Positions 34,370 through 44,241 of a DNA stretch of 64,000 bases are shown one piece after another; position 1 is the stretch's first letter; every line of letters starts with the position of its first letter. The stretch spans positions 62,001 through 126,000 of the forward strand of contig JAJQRF010000008.1 of the NCBI GenBank assembly GCA_021228405.1. The letters are read 5' to 3'. A program made the position numbers and the translations under genes. The notes under the pieces are model-generated. The model made no database searches. It had not been told where the DNA came from and saw nothing but the letters and a program-made list of their open reading frames with translations. This DNA comes from Pyrinomonadaceae bacterium. Lineage in GTDB: Bacteria; Acidobacteriota; Blastocatellia; Pyrinomonadales; Pyrinomonadaceae.

Positions 34370-34663
34370 ACACATGCTCCTCGCGAAAACTTTAGTGCAA
34401 TGATTATGCCAATTCTTGATTTTGCTTTGTAAACTGTTTTATTTCCAGGGCTTAAAGTTATATTTCATAAATAAAAAAACCGAGGTGTTTGTATCAAAAT
34501 TAATTTTGTATCGATTGATTACAGCGGAAATTGCAATTTTCCTGAAATCTTTCGGTTGTTTTGGCAATTTGTGCGAAAAATGAGAAAATTATTTTTTCGC
34601 AAACTGCTTTACAAAAATGCTTTTTCAGCCTTTGACAGCTTGCGTCCGAAATCAAATCTTAAA

Positions 34664-35587
34664 ATGATCGAAATCGAAAAACTCTTTGCAGGCGACACGC
34701 GGACGGTTGCGCGCGCCATCACGAAAGTCGAAAACGGTGCCAACGAATCAAGCGAATTGATGAAAGCCGTTTTTTCGCGAACCGGAAATGCGCTCGTCAT
34801 CGGGATCACAGGCGCACCGGGCGCGGGAAAGTCTTCGTTGGTCGATAAGCTCGCGCTTTATTACAAAAACAAAGGCGAACGCATCGGCATCATTGCGGTC
34901 GATCCGTCAAGCCCGTTTTCGGGCGGCGCGATTCTCGGCGACCGCATCCGAATGTCGACGCTCGGTTTGGACAAAAATATTTTCATTCGTTCGATGGCGA
35001 CACGCGGAAACCTCGGCGGACTTTCGCGCACGACCGTCGATGCAGTGGCAATTTTAGACGCGGCGGGTTTTGATAAGATCATCGTCGAAACGGTCGGTGT
35101 CGGACAGGACGAGGTCGAGATCGTCAAAACGGCGGATGTTTCGGTCGTCGTGCTCGTTCCCGGAATGGGCGACGACATTCAGGCGATCAAAGCCGGAATT
35201 ATGGAGATCGGCGACGTTTTCGTGATAAATAAAGCCGACCGCGAAGGCGTTTTGCGAACCGAAAAAGAACTCGAAGCTCTCTTGAGTTTAGCGCACCGTC
35301 CCGACTTCTGGAATCCGCCGATCATAAAAACCGTGGCGACCGAAAGTAAAGGCATCGAAGACCTCTCAAAAGCCATCGAAAGCTATTACGAATTTCAAAA
35401 AACGGGCGAAAATCTGGAAAGAAGAGTCGCCATTGCTAAATGGCGTTTGCTCGGTCTGTTGCAGGAAAAGCTTTTGGCGGATGTTTTAAGCAAAAACGGT
35501 TCGAGCGAAAAACTGGAAAAACTCGCGCAGGAAGTTGCCGAAAAGAAAACGAATCCGTATTCGGCAGTCGAAGAGATTCTAAGCTAA
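34664..35587 (+). CDS. meaB: Methylmalonyl-CoA mutase-associated GTPase MeaB
   Basis: A 307-aa G3E-type P-loop GTPase that gates cofactor loading and protects adenosylcobalamin-dependent methylmalonyl-CoA mutase. Walker A GITGAPGAGKSSL (about 47-59), switch region VDPSSPFSGGAILGDRIRM, the metal-binding ETVGVGQDEVEI block, and the base-specificity motif NKAD are all present, as is the C-terminal dimerisation arm. ATG 34664 (MIEIEKLFAGD) is the usual family start; the frame extends to 34556 but that adds a non-conserved tail. It is 3 bp from the epimerase gene, and the mutase catalytic subunit lies 22 kb downstream. Confidence 0.93.
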   Translation: MIEIEKLFAGDTRTVARAITKVENGANESSELMKAVFSRTGNALVIGITGAPGAGKSSLVDKLALYYKNKGERIGIIAVDPSSPFSGGAILGDRIRMSTLGLDKNIFIRSMATRGNLGGLSRTTVDAVAILDAAGFDKIIVETVGVGQDEVEIVKTADVSVVVLVPGMGDDIQAIKAGIMEIGDVFVINKADREGVLRTEKELEALLSLAHRPDFWNPPIIKTVATESKGIEDLSKAIESYYEFQKTGENLERRVAIAKWRLLGLLQEKLLADVLSKNGSSEKLEKLAQEVAEKKTNPYSAVEEILS

Positions 35588-35590
35588 ATT

Positions 35591-35992
35591 ATGAAAATCA
35601 ATCATTTAGGCATTGCAACGAAAGGAATAGCGGAAGCGTTGAAATTTTGGGAAGACGCGCTCGGACTTGAGAATGTTCACACGGAAGTCGTCGAAGAGCA
35701 AAAGGTTCGGGTGGCGATGCTGCCGCTCGGCGAATCGCGGGTCGAACTTCTTGAGCCGACTTCGGAAGATTCGCCGATCTCGAAGTTTTTGGAAAAACGC
35801 GGCGGCGGAATTCACCATATTGCCGTCGAAGTCGAAAACATCGAAGAATCATTGGCGAAACTAAAAGCACAGGGAATGCGTTTAATAGACGAAACCCCGA
35901 AAATCGGTGCCGAAGGTTGTCTGGTTGCCTTTGTTCATCCGGGCACGACCGGCGGAGTTTTGCTGGAATTGGTGCAAACGGTCGAAAAGTAG
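35591..35992 (+). CDS. mce: Methylmalonyl-CoA epimerase
   Basis: A 133-aa vicinal-oxygen-chelate enzyme that interconverts (2S)- and (2R)-methylmalonyl-CoA, feeding the mutase. The paired beta-alpha-beta-beta-beta modules are visible: INHLGIATKG with metal ligand His5, then GGGIHHIAVEVEN with the second His, and the C-terminal GGVLLELVQ Glu ligand. Length is typical. Directly downstream of meaB with 3 bp between, so they form a two-gene operon for propionyl-CoA metabolism. Confidence 0.92.
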   Translation: MKINHLGIATKGIAEALKFWEDALGLENVHTEVVEEQKVRVAMLPLGESRVELLEPTSEDSPISKFLEKRGGGIHHIAVEVENIEESLAKLKAQGMRLIDETPKIGAEGCLVAFVHPGTTGGVLLELVQTVEK

Positions 35993-36078
35993 CGTTTTCG
36001 GTTTGCAAATATTTCAAAATAATTCAAGAATCAGAAGTTTAATCATTACGAACCCAACGAAAAGCGAGGATTTAAAAA

Positions 36079-37476
36079 TTGAGTAGTATAGCGAAGATAT
36101 TTATTTTATTTATTGTCTTAATCGGCATTGGCGCGGGACTTGTTGTTTGGAAAAACAAGTTCGGCGGCAATCACGGCGGGCAGTCTCTGAACCGCATTAC
36201 CAAAGAAGAGATGGAATTGCTCTTGAAAGATGCAAATCCGATGATGCTCAAGCGTTTGAAAGACGATCCTGAAATGAAAAAACAGCAGATCGATAATTTG
36301 AAAGAATTATTGGCGTTGGCAAGCCAGGCGCAGAAAGAAGGATTGGCAAATGATGCCGAAACCCGCAAAGAGCTTGAAAACATCAAATCTGAGTTGATCG
36401 CGGTCAATTACGATAAAGAGATCAATAAAGATAAAGGTCCGATGCCGCCGTTCGGATTCATCACCGAAGATCAGGTTAAGGCTTTCTGGGAAGGCGGCGC
36501 GCACGATGCCGATTTCCAGCAGTTCATTGATACAAAGATCAATCTTTTGAAGGCTAACAATCCTGAAATGAAAGATCGTGAAATTTCTGAAGAGGAAATG
36601 ACACAGGCAAAGGATTTCTACGCGAAAATTCAGATTTACAAAAATGAATACGAAGGAAAAGCGGCGAAAGGCGAAGTGCCGAAGGAGTTGCAGGACAAAA
36701 TAAATTTGCAGGTCAAACTTCAGCAAGCTTCGTTCTTAGCGCGTCTTTACTCGAAAAAACTCGCTGAATCAACCAAAGTTACTGATGAGGATGTCGCAAA
36801 ATATATTGCCGAACACCCGGGACTCGATCCGGCGGCAAAGAAAACCAAAGCCGAAGAAATCCTGAATCGCGCCAAAGGCGGCGAAGATTTTGCGAAATTG
36901 GCGAATGAGTTCAGCCAGGACCCGGGCAACAAAGACCCGAAAAGCGGCGAACTGCAAGGCGGAATCTACAAAGACGTTCCGAAAGGCAGAATGATGCCCG
37001 AATTTGAAGCCGCGGCACTCGCGCTCGAACCGGGCAAAGTTGCCGATAATCTGGTCGAAACGCCTTACGGCTATCACATCATCAAGTTGGAAAAGAAAAC
37101 CGATGTTAAAGATCAGAGCGGTCAGCCGAGCCAGACTTACGACGTTCGCCACATTCTGATCTCGACCGGCGTAAAAGACCCCGAAAATCCGATGGGACGT
37201 GAAATGCCCGTCAAGGATTACGTTCGCACGAAACTTGAAAGCGAAAAAGAGAAAAAGGTAATGGAAGACATTCTGGCGAAAAACAACGTCGAAGTTGCCG
37301 AAGATTTCGTGATTCCTGAAGTTTCCGAAGAACAACTCCAGAAAATGATGCAGAAACAGATGCCGCCGGGAATGTCGCCGGAAGGTGGTCCGCAAGGTCC
37401 GCCGCCGCCGCCGCCCGGAAAAGGTGATCCGAAAAAACCGGCTCCGCCGAAAGCCGCCCCGCCGAAAGGCAATTAG
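36079..37476 (+). CDS. Membrane-anchored peptidyl-prolyl isomerase (PpiC/SurA-like)
   Basis: 465 aa. One N-terminal transmembrane helix (about 5-25), a helical chaperone-like region to about 225, then a parvulin domain (about 235-345) with AEEILNRAKGGEDFAKLANE, the QDPGNKD-GGIYKDVPKGRMMPEFE core and TPYGYHIIKLEKK. A further RHILIST half-motif follows, hinting at a second degenerate parvulin start. The C-terminus is a Pro/Gly-rich tail. It should assist folding of exported proteins in the periplasm. TTG 36079 is chosen because GCGAGGA lies 8 bp upstream and no ATG is nearby. Confidence 0.88.
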   Translation: MSSIAKIFILFIVLIGIGAGLVVWKNKFGGNHGGQSLNRITKEEMELLLKDANPMMLKRLKDDPEMKKQQIDNLKELLALASQAQKEGLANDAETRKELENIKSELIAVNYDKEINKDKGPMPPFGFITEDQVKAFWEGGAHDADFQQFIDTKINLLKANNPEMKDREISEEEMTQAKDFYAKIQIYKNEYEGKAAKGEVPKELQDKINLQVKLQQASFLARLYSKKLAESTKVTDEDVAKYIAEHPGLDPAAKKTKAEEILNRAKGGEDFAKLANEFSQDPGNKDPKSGELQGGIYKDVPKGRMMPEFEAAALALEPGKVADNLVETPYGYHIIKLEKKTDVKDQSGQPSQTYDVRHILISTGVKDPENPMGREMPVKDYVRTKLESEKEKKVMEDILAKNNVEVAEDFVIPEVSEEQLQKMMQKQMPPGMSPEGGPQGPPPPPPGKGDPKKPAPPKAAPPKGN

Positions 37477-37483
37477 TTTTTGA

Positions 37484-37558
37484 CGGATAACTGAAAACAG
37501 AAACGGAAAGTGGAAAATGGAAAATAATAAAATCCGTTTTCCGCTTTTTCGTTTCAGA
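37484..37558. repeat. WP7 word-palindrome, second copy
   Basis: Repeated GGAAAGTGGAAAATGGAAAA words (from 37505) pair with ATCCGTTTTCCGCTTTTTCG (37532-37551). The first words, ACGGATAACTGAAAACAG, also resemble WP4. It ends shortly before the MBL gene start. Confidence 0.65.
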
Positions 37559-37576
37559 CCTTAATCTTCAGTATTA

Positions 37577-38440
37577 ATGATTTTAGGCGATTACAGGATC
37601 GAAATAATTCCCGACAGCGAATTCCGGCTGGACGGAGGCGCGATGTTCGGAGTCGTGCCGCGCGTCGTTTGGGAAAGAGTTTCGCCGCCCGACGAGTTTA
37701 ATCGAATCCGCTTGCAGATGAATTGCGTTTTCATCGAAACGCCGACCGAAAAAATCCTGCTCGAAACGGGCATCGGCGAAAAATGGACGGAAAAACAATT
37801 GAATATGTATGGCATTTTCCGCACGAAACCGTTTACCGAAACGCTTTTTGAAAAAACGAACTGCCGTCCCGAAGACATCACTCTCGTCATCAACACGCAT
37901 CTTCATTTCGATCACGCCGGCGGAAACACTTTGATTGCGGATTTGGAAAGCCGAAGACCGAAGATCGATGACCGAAGACCGGTCGCCCAATTTCCCAAAG
38001 CCCGGTATTTCGTTTCTAAATCCGAATTTGAATATGCCGGAAATCCTTCGGAGCGTGACCGCGCGAGTTATCTTTCGGAAAATTGGCAGCCGTTGATCGA
38101 TGCGGAGCAATTGGAATTGAAAGCGGACTTTTACGAAGCCGTCGAAGGATTAACATTGCAAACGATTCGCGGACATTCCGAAACGATGCAGACGTGGAAA
38201 TTAGAGCGCGGCGGCGAAATTCTTTACGGTTTTGCCGATCTGATTCCGACAACCGCACATTTAGCCTTGCCCTGGATTATGGGTTACGATCTTTTCCCGA
38301 CCGAAACGTTAAAGTTCAAAAAAGAAATTCTCCCGCAAGCCGTCGAAGAAAACTGGATGTGTCTTTTCTACCACGATTTTCACACGCAGCTTTGCCGTTT
38401 GCGCGAAATTGACGGAAAAATAAAGCCTTTCACGGACTAA
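37577..38440 (+). CDS. MBL-fold metallo-hydrolase
   Basis: A 287-aa metallo-beta-lactamase-fold hydrolase with the zinc signature THLHFDHAGG (about 110-119), a second His at RGHSE (about 197), an Asp in GFADLIPT and a late His ligand near FYHDF. The set suggests a lactonase- or glyoxalase-like dinuclear site; substrate unknown. Oddity: residues about 125-135 (SRRPKIDDRRP) are encoded by three copies of the word CGAAGACC or a variant (37949-37981), the same word that fills the pntAB spacer, so a short in-frame repeat has entered a surface loop just after the metal motif. Otherwise complete. Confidence 0.88.
   Translation: MILGDYRIEIIPDSEFRLDGGAMFGVVPRVVWERVSPPDEFNRIRLQMNCVFIETPTEKILLETGIGEKWTEKQLNMYGIFRTKPFTETLFEKTNCRPEDITLVINTHLHFDHAGGNTLIADLESRRPKIDDRRPVAQFPKARYFVSKSEFEYAGNPSERDRASYLSENWQPLIDAEQLELKADFYEAVEGLTLQTIRGHSETMQTWKLERGGEILYGFADLIPTTAHLALPWIMGYDLFPTETLKFKKEILPQAVEENWMCLFYHDFHTQLCRLREIDGKIKPFTD
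37949..37981. repeat. WP9 words inside a coding region
   Basis: CCGAAGACCG, then AAGATCGATG, then ACCGAAGACC: tandem variants of the word used in the pntA-pntB spacer (42104-42181), here in frame within the MBL hydrolase gene. Confidence 0.6.
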
Positions 38441-38579
38441 ATTTTCGATAAATTCAAATCCATATTCCGATTTTTCGCGTTTTTGATTTATACTTTTTGC
38501 TTTGACCAAAATCGAATGAATCGATGACGTTATCTTATAAAAATTATTCGGAAATCAGGAGTTTTCGATACAAATCAAT

Positions 38580-39053
38580 ATGAAAAAACTTTTATTTTTG
38601 CTTTTATTGTTAAGCGTAACTGCTTTGTTCGGTAATGCGCAAACTAATGAAAATCGCGACGAAAAGCAACTTTTTATTGAAGCTGTCAGATTTTTGGAAG
38701 AAAATCCGCTTGGTGAAAAATCCGTTGAAACCCGCAAATGGGCTTTGAAATATTCGCAGGGTGTGGATGCTCCGACGTGCGACCAGCTTCTTTTCCTGTT
38801 TTTTCCAAAAGAAGTCAGAGGCGAAGTAATGTCTCAATATATGATGAAGGTCGCCGCTTTTGAACTTGAGCAGACAGGAAAGAAATATAACGTGAACGAT
38901 GCGCACGTTGCCGGATTGGAAAGTGCGTTAAAGGTTTACGAAAAAATCATCGAAAAAGAACCGGGCGCAAAATATAAGAAACTGGATTCTTTAGTCCAAC
39001 TCAAAAATAAAAATCAATTGGGAAATTTTGTAAAAAATTCAAATTGCAAATAA
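38580..39053 (+). CDS. Exported hypothetical protein, 157 aa
   Basis: A signal peptide (about 1-20, ending GNAQ) and a helical, charged body with KALKVYEKIIEKEPGAKYKKL near the C-terminus, reminiscent of one TPR-like helix pair. Two cysteines (one near 65, one at the C-terminus) could form a disulfide. AT-rich upstream region. No family recognised. Probably periplasmic. Confidence 0.75.
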   Translation: MKKLLFLLLLLSVTALFGNAQTNENRDEKQLFIEAVRFLEENPLGEKSVETRKWALKYSQGVDAPTCDQLLFLFFPKEVRGEVMSQYMMKVAAFELEQTGKKYNVNDAHVAGLESALKVYEKIIEKEPGAKYKKLDSLVQLKNKNQLGNFVKNSNCK

Positions 39054-39124
39054 AAATATCAAATAAACGATGCTGTTCAGTAGGATAAATCGGCAGGTTG
39101 AAAGGTGAGATTATTGTTCGCGTA

Positions 39125-39478
39125 ATGAAATACGTTCCTTTTACCAAATTTACCAAAGCAGAAATGGAGAATGCTCTCATTGAGGATGACGTTGAAAAAT
39201 TGATTTACGTTCCGTTGTTTGCATCGTTATATTACGAGGACAGAGATTTCGCGGAGGAAATTTGCATTAAGCTTGCCGGACATATTAATAATAGTGTTCG
39301 TGCAGCGGCAATTGAAGGTTTTGAACACATTGCTCGTATTGATGGAAACTTAAATGAGGAAATTATTAAACCAATTATTCAAAAAGCATTGACAGATGAA
39401 AATGAAGTTGTTCATGACCGAGCGGATTGGACAAAAGAAGCGACGAAACAATTTCTAAAGTGGAAATATAAAAAATAA
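39125..39478 (+). CDS. HEAT-like helical protein
   Basis: 117 aa of paired helices resembling HEAT repeats: [20 protein letters not shown] and [20 protein letters not shown] with the alternating hydrophobic pattern. No signal peptide. ATG 39125 is a conservative start; TTG 39098 in the same frame is possible, and neither has a clear ribosome-binding site. Its stop lies 2 bp before the MTA phosphorylase ATG. HEAT-like singletons are often partner-binding or immunity-type proteins; no function is claimed. Confidence 0.65.
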   Translation: MKYVPFTKFTKAEMENALIEDDVEKLIYVPLFASLYYEDRDFAEEICIKLAGHINNSVRAAAIEGFEHIARIDGNLNEEIIKPIIQKALTDENEVVHDRADWTKEATKQFLKWKYKK

Positions 39479-39480
39479 TA

Positions 39481-40359
39481 ATGGAACAAGTAAAAATTGG
39501 AATTATCGGCGGCTCCGGATTATACCAGATGCCGGAATTGACGGATGTGACCGAAGTCGAAGTTGAAACGCCTTTCGGCAAGCCTTCGGACGCTTTTATT
39601 ATCGGAACTTTGGAAGGCGAACGCGTCGCGTTCCTGCCGCGTCACGGGCGCGGACATAAGTTAACGCCGACGGAGCTTCCCTTTCGGGCGAACATTTACG
39701 CGATGAAATTGCTCGGCGTGGACTATATTTTGTCGGTTTCGGCGGTCGGAAGTTTAAGAGAAGATTACGCGCCGACGGATTTTTGTATTCCCGATCAGTT
39801 TTTCGACCGCACCCGCGCACGCGGCGAAGAATCGACCTTTTTCGGCAAAGGCATCGTCGGACACGTTACTTTTGCGCACCCGGTTTGCTCTGAGCTCGGC
39901 GATATTTTGGAGGAATCCTGCAAAACGGTCGAAGGTTTGAAAGTCCATCGCGGCGGAACGTATATCTGTATGGAAGGTCCGGCGTTTTCGACGAAAGCCG
40001 AATCTCTGGTTTACCGTCAATGGGGAATGGACATTATCGGGATGACGAATTTGCAGGAAGCGAAACTGGCGCGTGAAGCCGAAATCGCCTATGCAACGCT
40101 CGCGCTCGTGACCGATTACGATTGCTGGCACGAAGAACACGACGCGGTTTCAGCTGAAATGGTCGTCGGGTATTTGATGAAAAATGTCCGCAATGCACAA
40201 CTCGTTTTGAAGGAAGCCGTCAAACGCGTCGCGTCAAAAACTACGCCGAACCCGTTTGAAGGCGCGACGAAAAGCGCGATCTTTACCGCGCCCGAGCATT
40301 GGAATCCCGAAACGGCGAAAAAACTGGAAGCGATCATCGGCAAATACACCGCAAAATAA
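39481..40359 (+). CDS. mtnP: S-methyl-5'-thioadenosine phosphorylase
   Basis: A 292-aa PNP-family phosphorylase that splits methylthioadenosine into adenine and methylthioribose-1-phosphate in the methionine salvage pathway. Phosphate-binding GGSGLY (about 9-14) and LPRHGRGH, the [15 protein letters not shown] block and [16 protein letters not shown] are diagnostic. The TDYDCWHEE segment near 210-218 has the Asp that favours 6-aminopurines (MTA) over inosine/guanosine. Length is normal. ATG 39481 follows the HEAT-like gene by 2 bp. A terminator follows at 40375. Confidence 0.93.
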   Translation: MEQVKIGIIGGSGLYQMPELTDVTEVEVETPFGKPSDAFIIGTLEGERVAFLPRHGRGHKLTPTELPFRANIYAMKLLGVDYILSVSAVGSLREDYAPTDFCIPDQFFDRTRARGEESTFFGKGIVGHVTFAHPVCSELGDILEESCKTVEGLKVHRGGTYICMEGPAFSTKAESLVYRQWGMDIIGMTNLQEAKLAREAEIAYATLALVTDYDCWHEEHDAVSAEMVVGYLMKNVRNAQLVLKEAVKRVASKTTPNPFEGATKSAIFTAPEHWNPETAKKLEAIIGKYTAK

Positions 40360-40374
40360 TTACTTTTATTAATC

Positions 40375-40399
40375 AGAGGTTAGTTTGAAACTAACCTCT
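40375..40399 (+). terminator. Rho-independent terminator
   Basis: AGAGGTTAGTTT and AAACTAACCTCT form a 12-bp stem almost without a loop, followed by a T-rich stretch, just after mtnP. Confidence 0.8.
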
Positions 40400-40485
40400 T
40401 TCCTTTTTGACCGAAAAGTTAAATAAAAGTATGATGCTTCATAGAATTACTGCCTAATCAGAGCAATCTATCCAATTCAAAATTT

Positions 40486-42102
40486 ATGACTACAACAGTT
40501 GATACTTCTGCCGAAACTCAGACCGCAGAAAAAACTCCTAAGAAAATCGGCGTGCCTAAGGAAATCTACGAGGGCGAATGCCGCGTTGCCGCGACACCTG
40601 AAACCGCGCAAAAACTTCAAAAACTCGGCTTTCAGGTTTTGATCGAAGCGGGTGCGGGCGAAAAGGCAAATTGTCCCGACAGCGAATATGAAAAGGCGGA
40701 CTGTCAGATAATTTCTGACACGGAAACGCTCTGGAAAACCGCAGACATCATTTTGAAAGTCCGTCAGCCGCTTGAAAACAAAACGCTCGGCAAACACGAA
40801 ACCGATCTTTTAAGCGCAGGACAAACGCTCATCAGTTTCATCTATCCCGCTCAAAACAAGGATTTACTCGAAAAATTAGCCGCCCGGAAAGCGACCGTTC
40901 TGGCGATGGATGCGATTCCGCGCATTTCCAGGGCGCAGAAAATGGACGCGCTGAGTTCGATGGCAAATATTGCGGGTTATCGTGCAATTATCGAAGCGGC
41001 AAACAATTTCGGGCGTTTCTTTACGGGACAGATCACGGCGGCAGGAAAAGTTCCGCCCGCGAAGATTTTAATTATAGGCGCGGGTGTCGCCGGACTTGCG
41101 GCGATCGGCGCAGGGCGCAGTTTGGGCGCGATCGTGCGCGCCTTCGATACGCGTCCGGTCGTCAAAGAACAAGTCGAATCGATGGGCGCGGATTTTCTCG
41201 AACTCGAATTTGAAGAAGACGGAACGGGCGAAGGCGGCTATGCGAAAGTGATGTCGAAAGAGTTCATCGAAGCCGAAATGTCACTTTTTGCCGAACAAGC
41301 GAAAGACGTTGACATCATCGTCACGACCGCGCTGATTCCGGGTAAAAAAGCTCCGACGCTGATTACGACCGAGATGGTCGAAAGTATGAAGGAAGGCTCG
41401 GTCATCGTCGATCTTGCCGCCGAACAAGGCGGAAACTGCGAAGTCACGCGCCCGAACGAAGTTTATCGCTACAAAGGCGTGACGATCGTCGGTTTGACCG
41501 ATCTGCCGTCGCGGATGGCGAACCAATCGAGCCAGCTTTACGGCACGAATCTCTGGCATTTGCTCAATGATATGGGCGGTTCGGACGGCTATAAGATCGA
41601 CTGGGAAGACGAAGTGGTGCGCGGTGCGTTAGTCGCGCAAAACGGCGAGGTCACGTGGGAACCGCCGAAACCTGCGCCCGTGCCGTCGATTCATTCGACC
41701 TCAACGCCCGGACTCGCTGTTCAGCAAGCGGCGCAAGCCAAAGCCGCGTCGGGATTTAAGAATCTCGGCAGTTTGATAATGATTATTGTCGGCGTGATCG
41801 CTCTGACGGGAATCGGCGTTGCCGCTCCGCAGAATTTCATTTCGCATTTTACGGTTTTCGTGCTTGCGTGTTTCGTCGGCTGGCAGGTCATTTGGAACGT
41901 CACCCCCGCGCTTCATACGCCTTTAATGTCGGTGACGAACGCGATCAGCGGAATCATCATCGTCGGCGGAATGCTCCAACTGACGAACGGCGCGCCGCAG
42001 ATCACGCAAATTCTCGGCGCGGTCGCCATTTTTGTCGGCACGATCAATATCGCGGGCGGATTTCTCGTCACCCAGAGAATGCTCAAGATGTTTCAAAAAT
42101 AA
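40486..42102 (+). CDS. pntA: NAD(P) transhydrogenase subunit alpha
   Basis: A 538-aa proton-translocating transhydrogenase subunit. Domain I (about 18-390) binds NAD(H): [21 protein letters not shown], then [29 protein letters not shown] (in parts), and the mobile-loop region [14 protein letters not shown]. The C-terminal 110 residues hold about four transmembrane helices ([65 protein letters not shown]). This is the fused alpha type rather than the split PntAA/PntAB. It makes NADPH at the expense of proton-motive force together with the next gene. Confidence 0.95.
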   Translation: MTTTVDTSAETQTAEKTPKKIGVPKEIYEGECRVAATPETAQKLQKLGFQVLIEAGAGEKANCPDSEYEKADCQIISDTETLWKTADIILKVRQPLENKTLGKHETDLLSAGQTLISFIYPAQNKDLLEKLAARKATVLAMDAIPRISRAQKMDALSSMANIAGYRAIIEAANNFGRFFTGQITAAGKVPPAKILIIGAGVAGLAAIGAGRSLGAIVRAFDTRPVVKEQVESMGADFLELEFEEDGTGEGGYAKVMSKEFIEAEMSLFAEQAKDVDIIVTTALIPGKKAPTLITTEMVESMKEGSVIVDLAAEQGGNCEVTRPNEVYRYKGVTIVGLTDLPSRMANQSSQLYGTNLWHLLNDMGGSDGYKIDWEDEVVRGALVAQNGEVTWEPPKPAPVPSIHSTSTPGLAVQQAAQAKAASGFKNLGSLIMIIVGVIALTGIGVAAPQNFISHFTVFVLACFVGWQVIWNVTPALHTPLMSVTNAISGIIIVGGMLQLTNGAPQITQILGAVAIFVGTINIAGGFLVTQRMLKMFQK

Positions 42103-42103
42103 T

Positions 42104-42181
42104 GGATTTTGATCTTTGGATTTTGGTCTTTGAATAAAAACAAAAATCGAAGACCTAAGCCCAAAGACCGAAGACCAATTT
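42104..42181. repeat. WP9 word-palindrome (GGTCTTTG / CGAAGACC)
   Basis: TTGATCTTTGGATTTTGGTC (left arm, 42110-42129) is mirrored by GACCGAAGACCAATTT (ending 42183), with related words between. It fills the pntA-pntB spacer; a mis-extended PntB start at 42109 would translate through it. Confidence 0.65.
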
Positions 42182-42189
42182 ACAAAATA

Positions 42190-43596
42190 ATGTTAGAAAA
42201 TCAAAATCTCTTAACAGTTGCCTATATCGTTGCAAGTGCGTTTTTCATCTTGAGTTTGAGCGGATTATCCAATCCCGAAACTTCACGGCGCGGCAATCTT
42301 TTCGGAATTATCGGAATGTCGATCGCGTTTGTGGCGACGGCGGTTTTCAAAGTCGATTCTTACGGAATTCTGATCGCCGTGATCGTTCCCGCCGTGATTA
42401 TCGGCGCGGTTTTGGCGGCGCGGGTGGCGATGACCTCGATGCCCGAACTCGTTGCCATCCTGCACAGTTTCGTCGGACTCGCGGCGGTGCTGGTCGGTAT
42501 CGGAAGTTATCTGAAACACGAAAAGTTTCCGTCCGTTGCGGAACGAAACATTCACGAGATCGAAATTTTTATCGGCGTTTTTATCGGTGCGCTGACATTT
42601 ACGGGTTCGATCATCGCATTCGGAAAACTCCGCGCGATCATCAGTAGTAAACCGTTGATGCTTCCTGCCAGACATTTTCTGAATCTGATTATGATTCTCG
42701 TCTGCGTTTATCTCGGTTATTTATTTATCAATAATCCGAACGGAATGACTCCGCTGTTAATAATGACCGGAATCGCGTCGGTTTTAGGAATTCATCTGGT
42801 TGCGGCGATCGGCGGCGGCGATATGCCGGTAGTCGTTTCGATGCTCAACAGTTATTCGGGTTGGGCGGCGGCGGCGGCGGGATTTATGCTCTCGAACGAT
42901 TTATTAATTGTCACGGGCGCGCTGGTCGGCTCGTCCGGCGCGATTCTTTCAGCGATTATGTGCAAAGCGATGAACCGTTCTTTTATCAGCGTCATCGCGG
43001 GCGGATTCGGTTCGACGGGCGGAAGTTCGCCCTCATCGACGGAACAGCCCGAGGGCGAAGTCACGCCGATCTCGGTCGAGGAAACCGTTCATCTGCTGAC
43101 CGAATCGCGGAGCGTCATCATCGTGCCGGGTTACGGAATGGCAGTCGCACAGGCACAGCACGCAGTTGCCGAAATCACGAAATTGTTGCGAAAACGCGGC
43201 ATCGAAGTCCGTTTCGGGATTCATCCCGTCGCGGGACGACTTCCGGGACATATGAACGTTTTGCTCGCCGAAGCGAAAGTTCCCTACGACATCGTTTTGG
43301 AAATGGACGAGATCAACGAAGATTTTCCCGAAACGGATGTGGCTTTGATTATCGGCGCGAACGATACGGTTAATCCCGCCGCGTTGGACGACCCGAACAG
43401 CCCGATCGCGGGAATGCCCGTTCTCGAAGTCTGGAAAGCGACGTTCTCAATCGTGATGAAACGCGGAATGGCGAGCGGTTACGCGGGCGTTGAAAATCCG
43501 CTGTTTTTCAGGGAAAACAATCGAATGCTGTTCGGCGATGCAAAGAAAAACGTTGACGCGATTCTCGTCGCACTTTCCGAAAAAAACGGTAAATAG
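42190..43596 (+). CDS. pntB: NAD(P) transhydrogenase subunit beta
   Basis: A 468-aa subunit with about eight or nine N-terminal transmembrane helices (proton channel, domain II) and the NADP(H)-binding domain III at about 285-465 ([55 protein letters not shown]). The ATG at 42190 (MLENQNLL) matches family starts. An in-frame extension to 42109 exists but encodes WP9 repeat DNA. Complete and paired with pntA. Confidence 0.94.
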   Translation: MLENQNLLTVAYIVASAFFILSLSGLSNPETSRRGNLFGIIGMSIAFVATAVFKVDSYGILIAVIVPAVIIGAVLAARVAMTSMPELVAILHSFVGLAAVLVGIGSYLKHEKFPSVAERNIHEIEIFIGVFIGALTFTGSIIAFGKLRAIISSKPLMLPARHFLNLIMILVCVYLGYLFINNPNGMTPLLIMTGIASVLGIHLVAAIGGGDMPVVVSMLNSYSGWAAAAAGFMLSNDLLIVTGALVGSSGAILSAIMCKAMNRSFISVIAGGFGSTGGSSPSSTEQPEGEVTPISVEETVHLLTESRSVIIVPGYGMAVAQAQHAVAEITKLLRKRGIEVRFGIHPVAGRLPGHMNVLLAEAKVPYDIVLEMDEINEDFPETDVALIIGANDTVNPAALDDPNSPIAGMPVLEVWKATFSIVMKRGMASGYAGVENPLFFRENNRMLFGDAKKNVDAILVALSEKNGK

Positions 43597-43627
43597 TTGG
43601 TAACTGATAAATGATAATTGATAACTG
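43597..43627. repeat. WP4 half-element
   Basis: TTGGTAACTGATAAATGATA... carries three variant GATAACTGATA words without a matching right arm. It follows the pntB stop codon. Confidence 0.5.
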
Positions 43628-43694
43628 TTTTAAGTGTTCGACAAACTTTTAGAAATTTCAAGGCATCAAACGGCGCAGGAGTTTAATTCTTAAA

Positions 43695-44159
43695 ATGAAG
43701 AAAGCAATTTTATTATTCGTTTTTTTTATCACGATCTTGGCGTTTTCGGCGAACGTGAACGCACAGCGAAATATCGAACAAAAAGTTGACCGCGACCCGA
43801 TTCTCGAAGCCGACGCGAAACATAATCTGGAAGTCGTTCAGCAATATTTCAAATTGAAAAAGGCTTACAAAGCCGTGCTCGACCGCTTCGAGGAAACTTT
43901 TGCCGCCTATCCCGATTTCTCGAAAATGGACGAATTTCTTTATTACGCCGGAATGAGCAGTTATTATCTTTCGGAAAATAAAGGCAAACAAAAGATCGAC
44001 CTGAAAAACGAAAAGGACAAGGAAAAATTCGCGCCCGAAAAATTGCGCGAAAATGCCGTTGCGTATCTTTCGATGATCGTTGAAAAATATCCGCAGAGCG
44101 CGTATAAAGACGACGCGCAGAAAACACTGAAACTACTGCAAGATGTCGGTAAGAAATAG
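43695..44159 (+). CDS. Exported BamD-like TPR protein
   Basis: 154 aa with a signal peptide (about 1-23, ending VNAQ) and helical repeats resembling the outer-membrane lipoprotein BamD/YfiO group: RFEETFAAYPDFSKMDEFLYYAGMSSYYL (two parts) and ENAVAYLSMIVEKYPQSAYKDDAQKTL. BamD has five TPRs and about 240 aa, so this is shorter and lacks a lipobox Cys. It is a soluble periplasmic TPR protein rather than a proven BamD. Monocistronic, followed by a WP6 repeat. Confidence 0.75.
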   Translation: MKKAILLFVFFITILAFSANVNAQRNIEQKVDRDPILEADAKHNLEVVQQYFKLKKAYKAVLDRFEETFAAYPDFSKMDEFLYYAGMSSYYLSENKGKQKIDLKNEKDKEKFAPEKLRENAVAYLSMIVEKYPQSAYKDDAQKTLKLLQDVGKK

Positions 44160-44167
44160 ATTTCATC

Positions 44168-44236
44168 GTTTAGAGTCCCGCCTTTAGGCGGCGATTGTTT
44201 AGTTTTTAGCCTGCTGAAGCAGGGACTCTGAACTTA
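44168..44236. repeat. WP6 word-palindrome (AGAGTCCCGCCTTTAGGCGG)
   Basis: Outer arms TTTAGAGTCCC and GGGACTCTGAA enclose two smaller hairpins, GCCTTTAGGC and GCCTGCTGAAGCAGG. Copies with the same plan lie at 47475 and 48740. This one ends 5 bp before the VOC gene. Confidence 0.8.
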
Positions 44237-44241
44237 AAACA

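Noticed and set aside
36079-37476. SurA
   Set aside because: A parvulin domain is present, but the N-terminal anchor and Pro-rich tail differ; annotated only as PpiC/SurA-like.
42109-42189. PntB starting at 42109
   Set aside because: The extension translates a WP9 repeat; family members start at the 42190 ATG.
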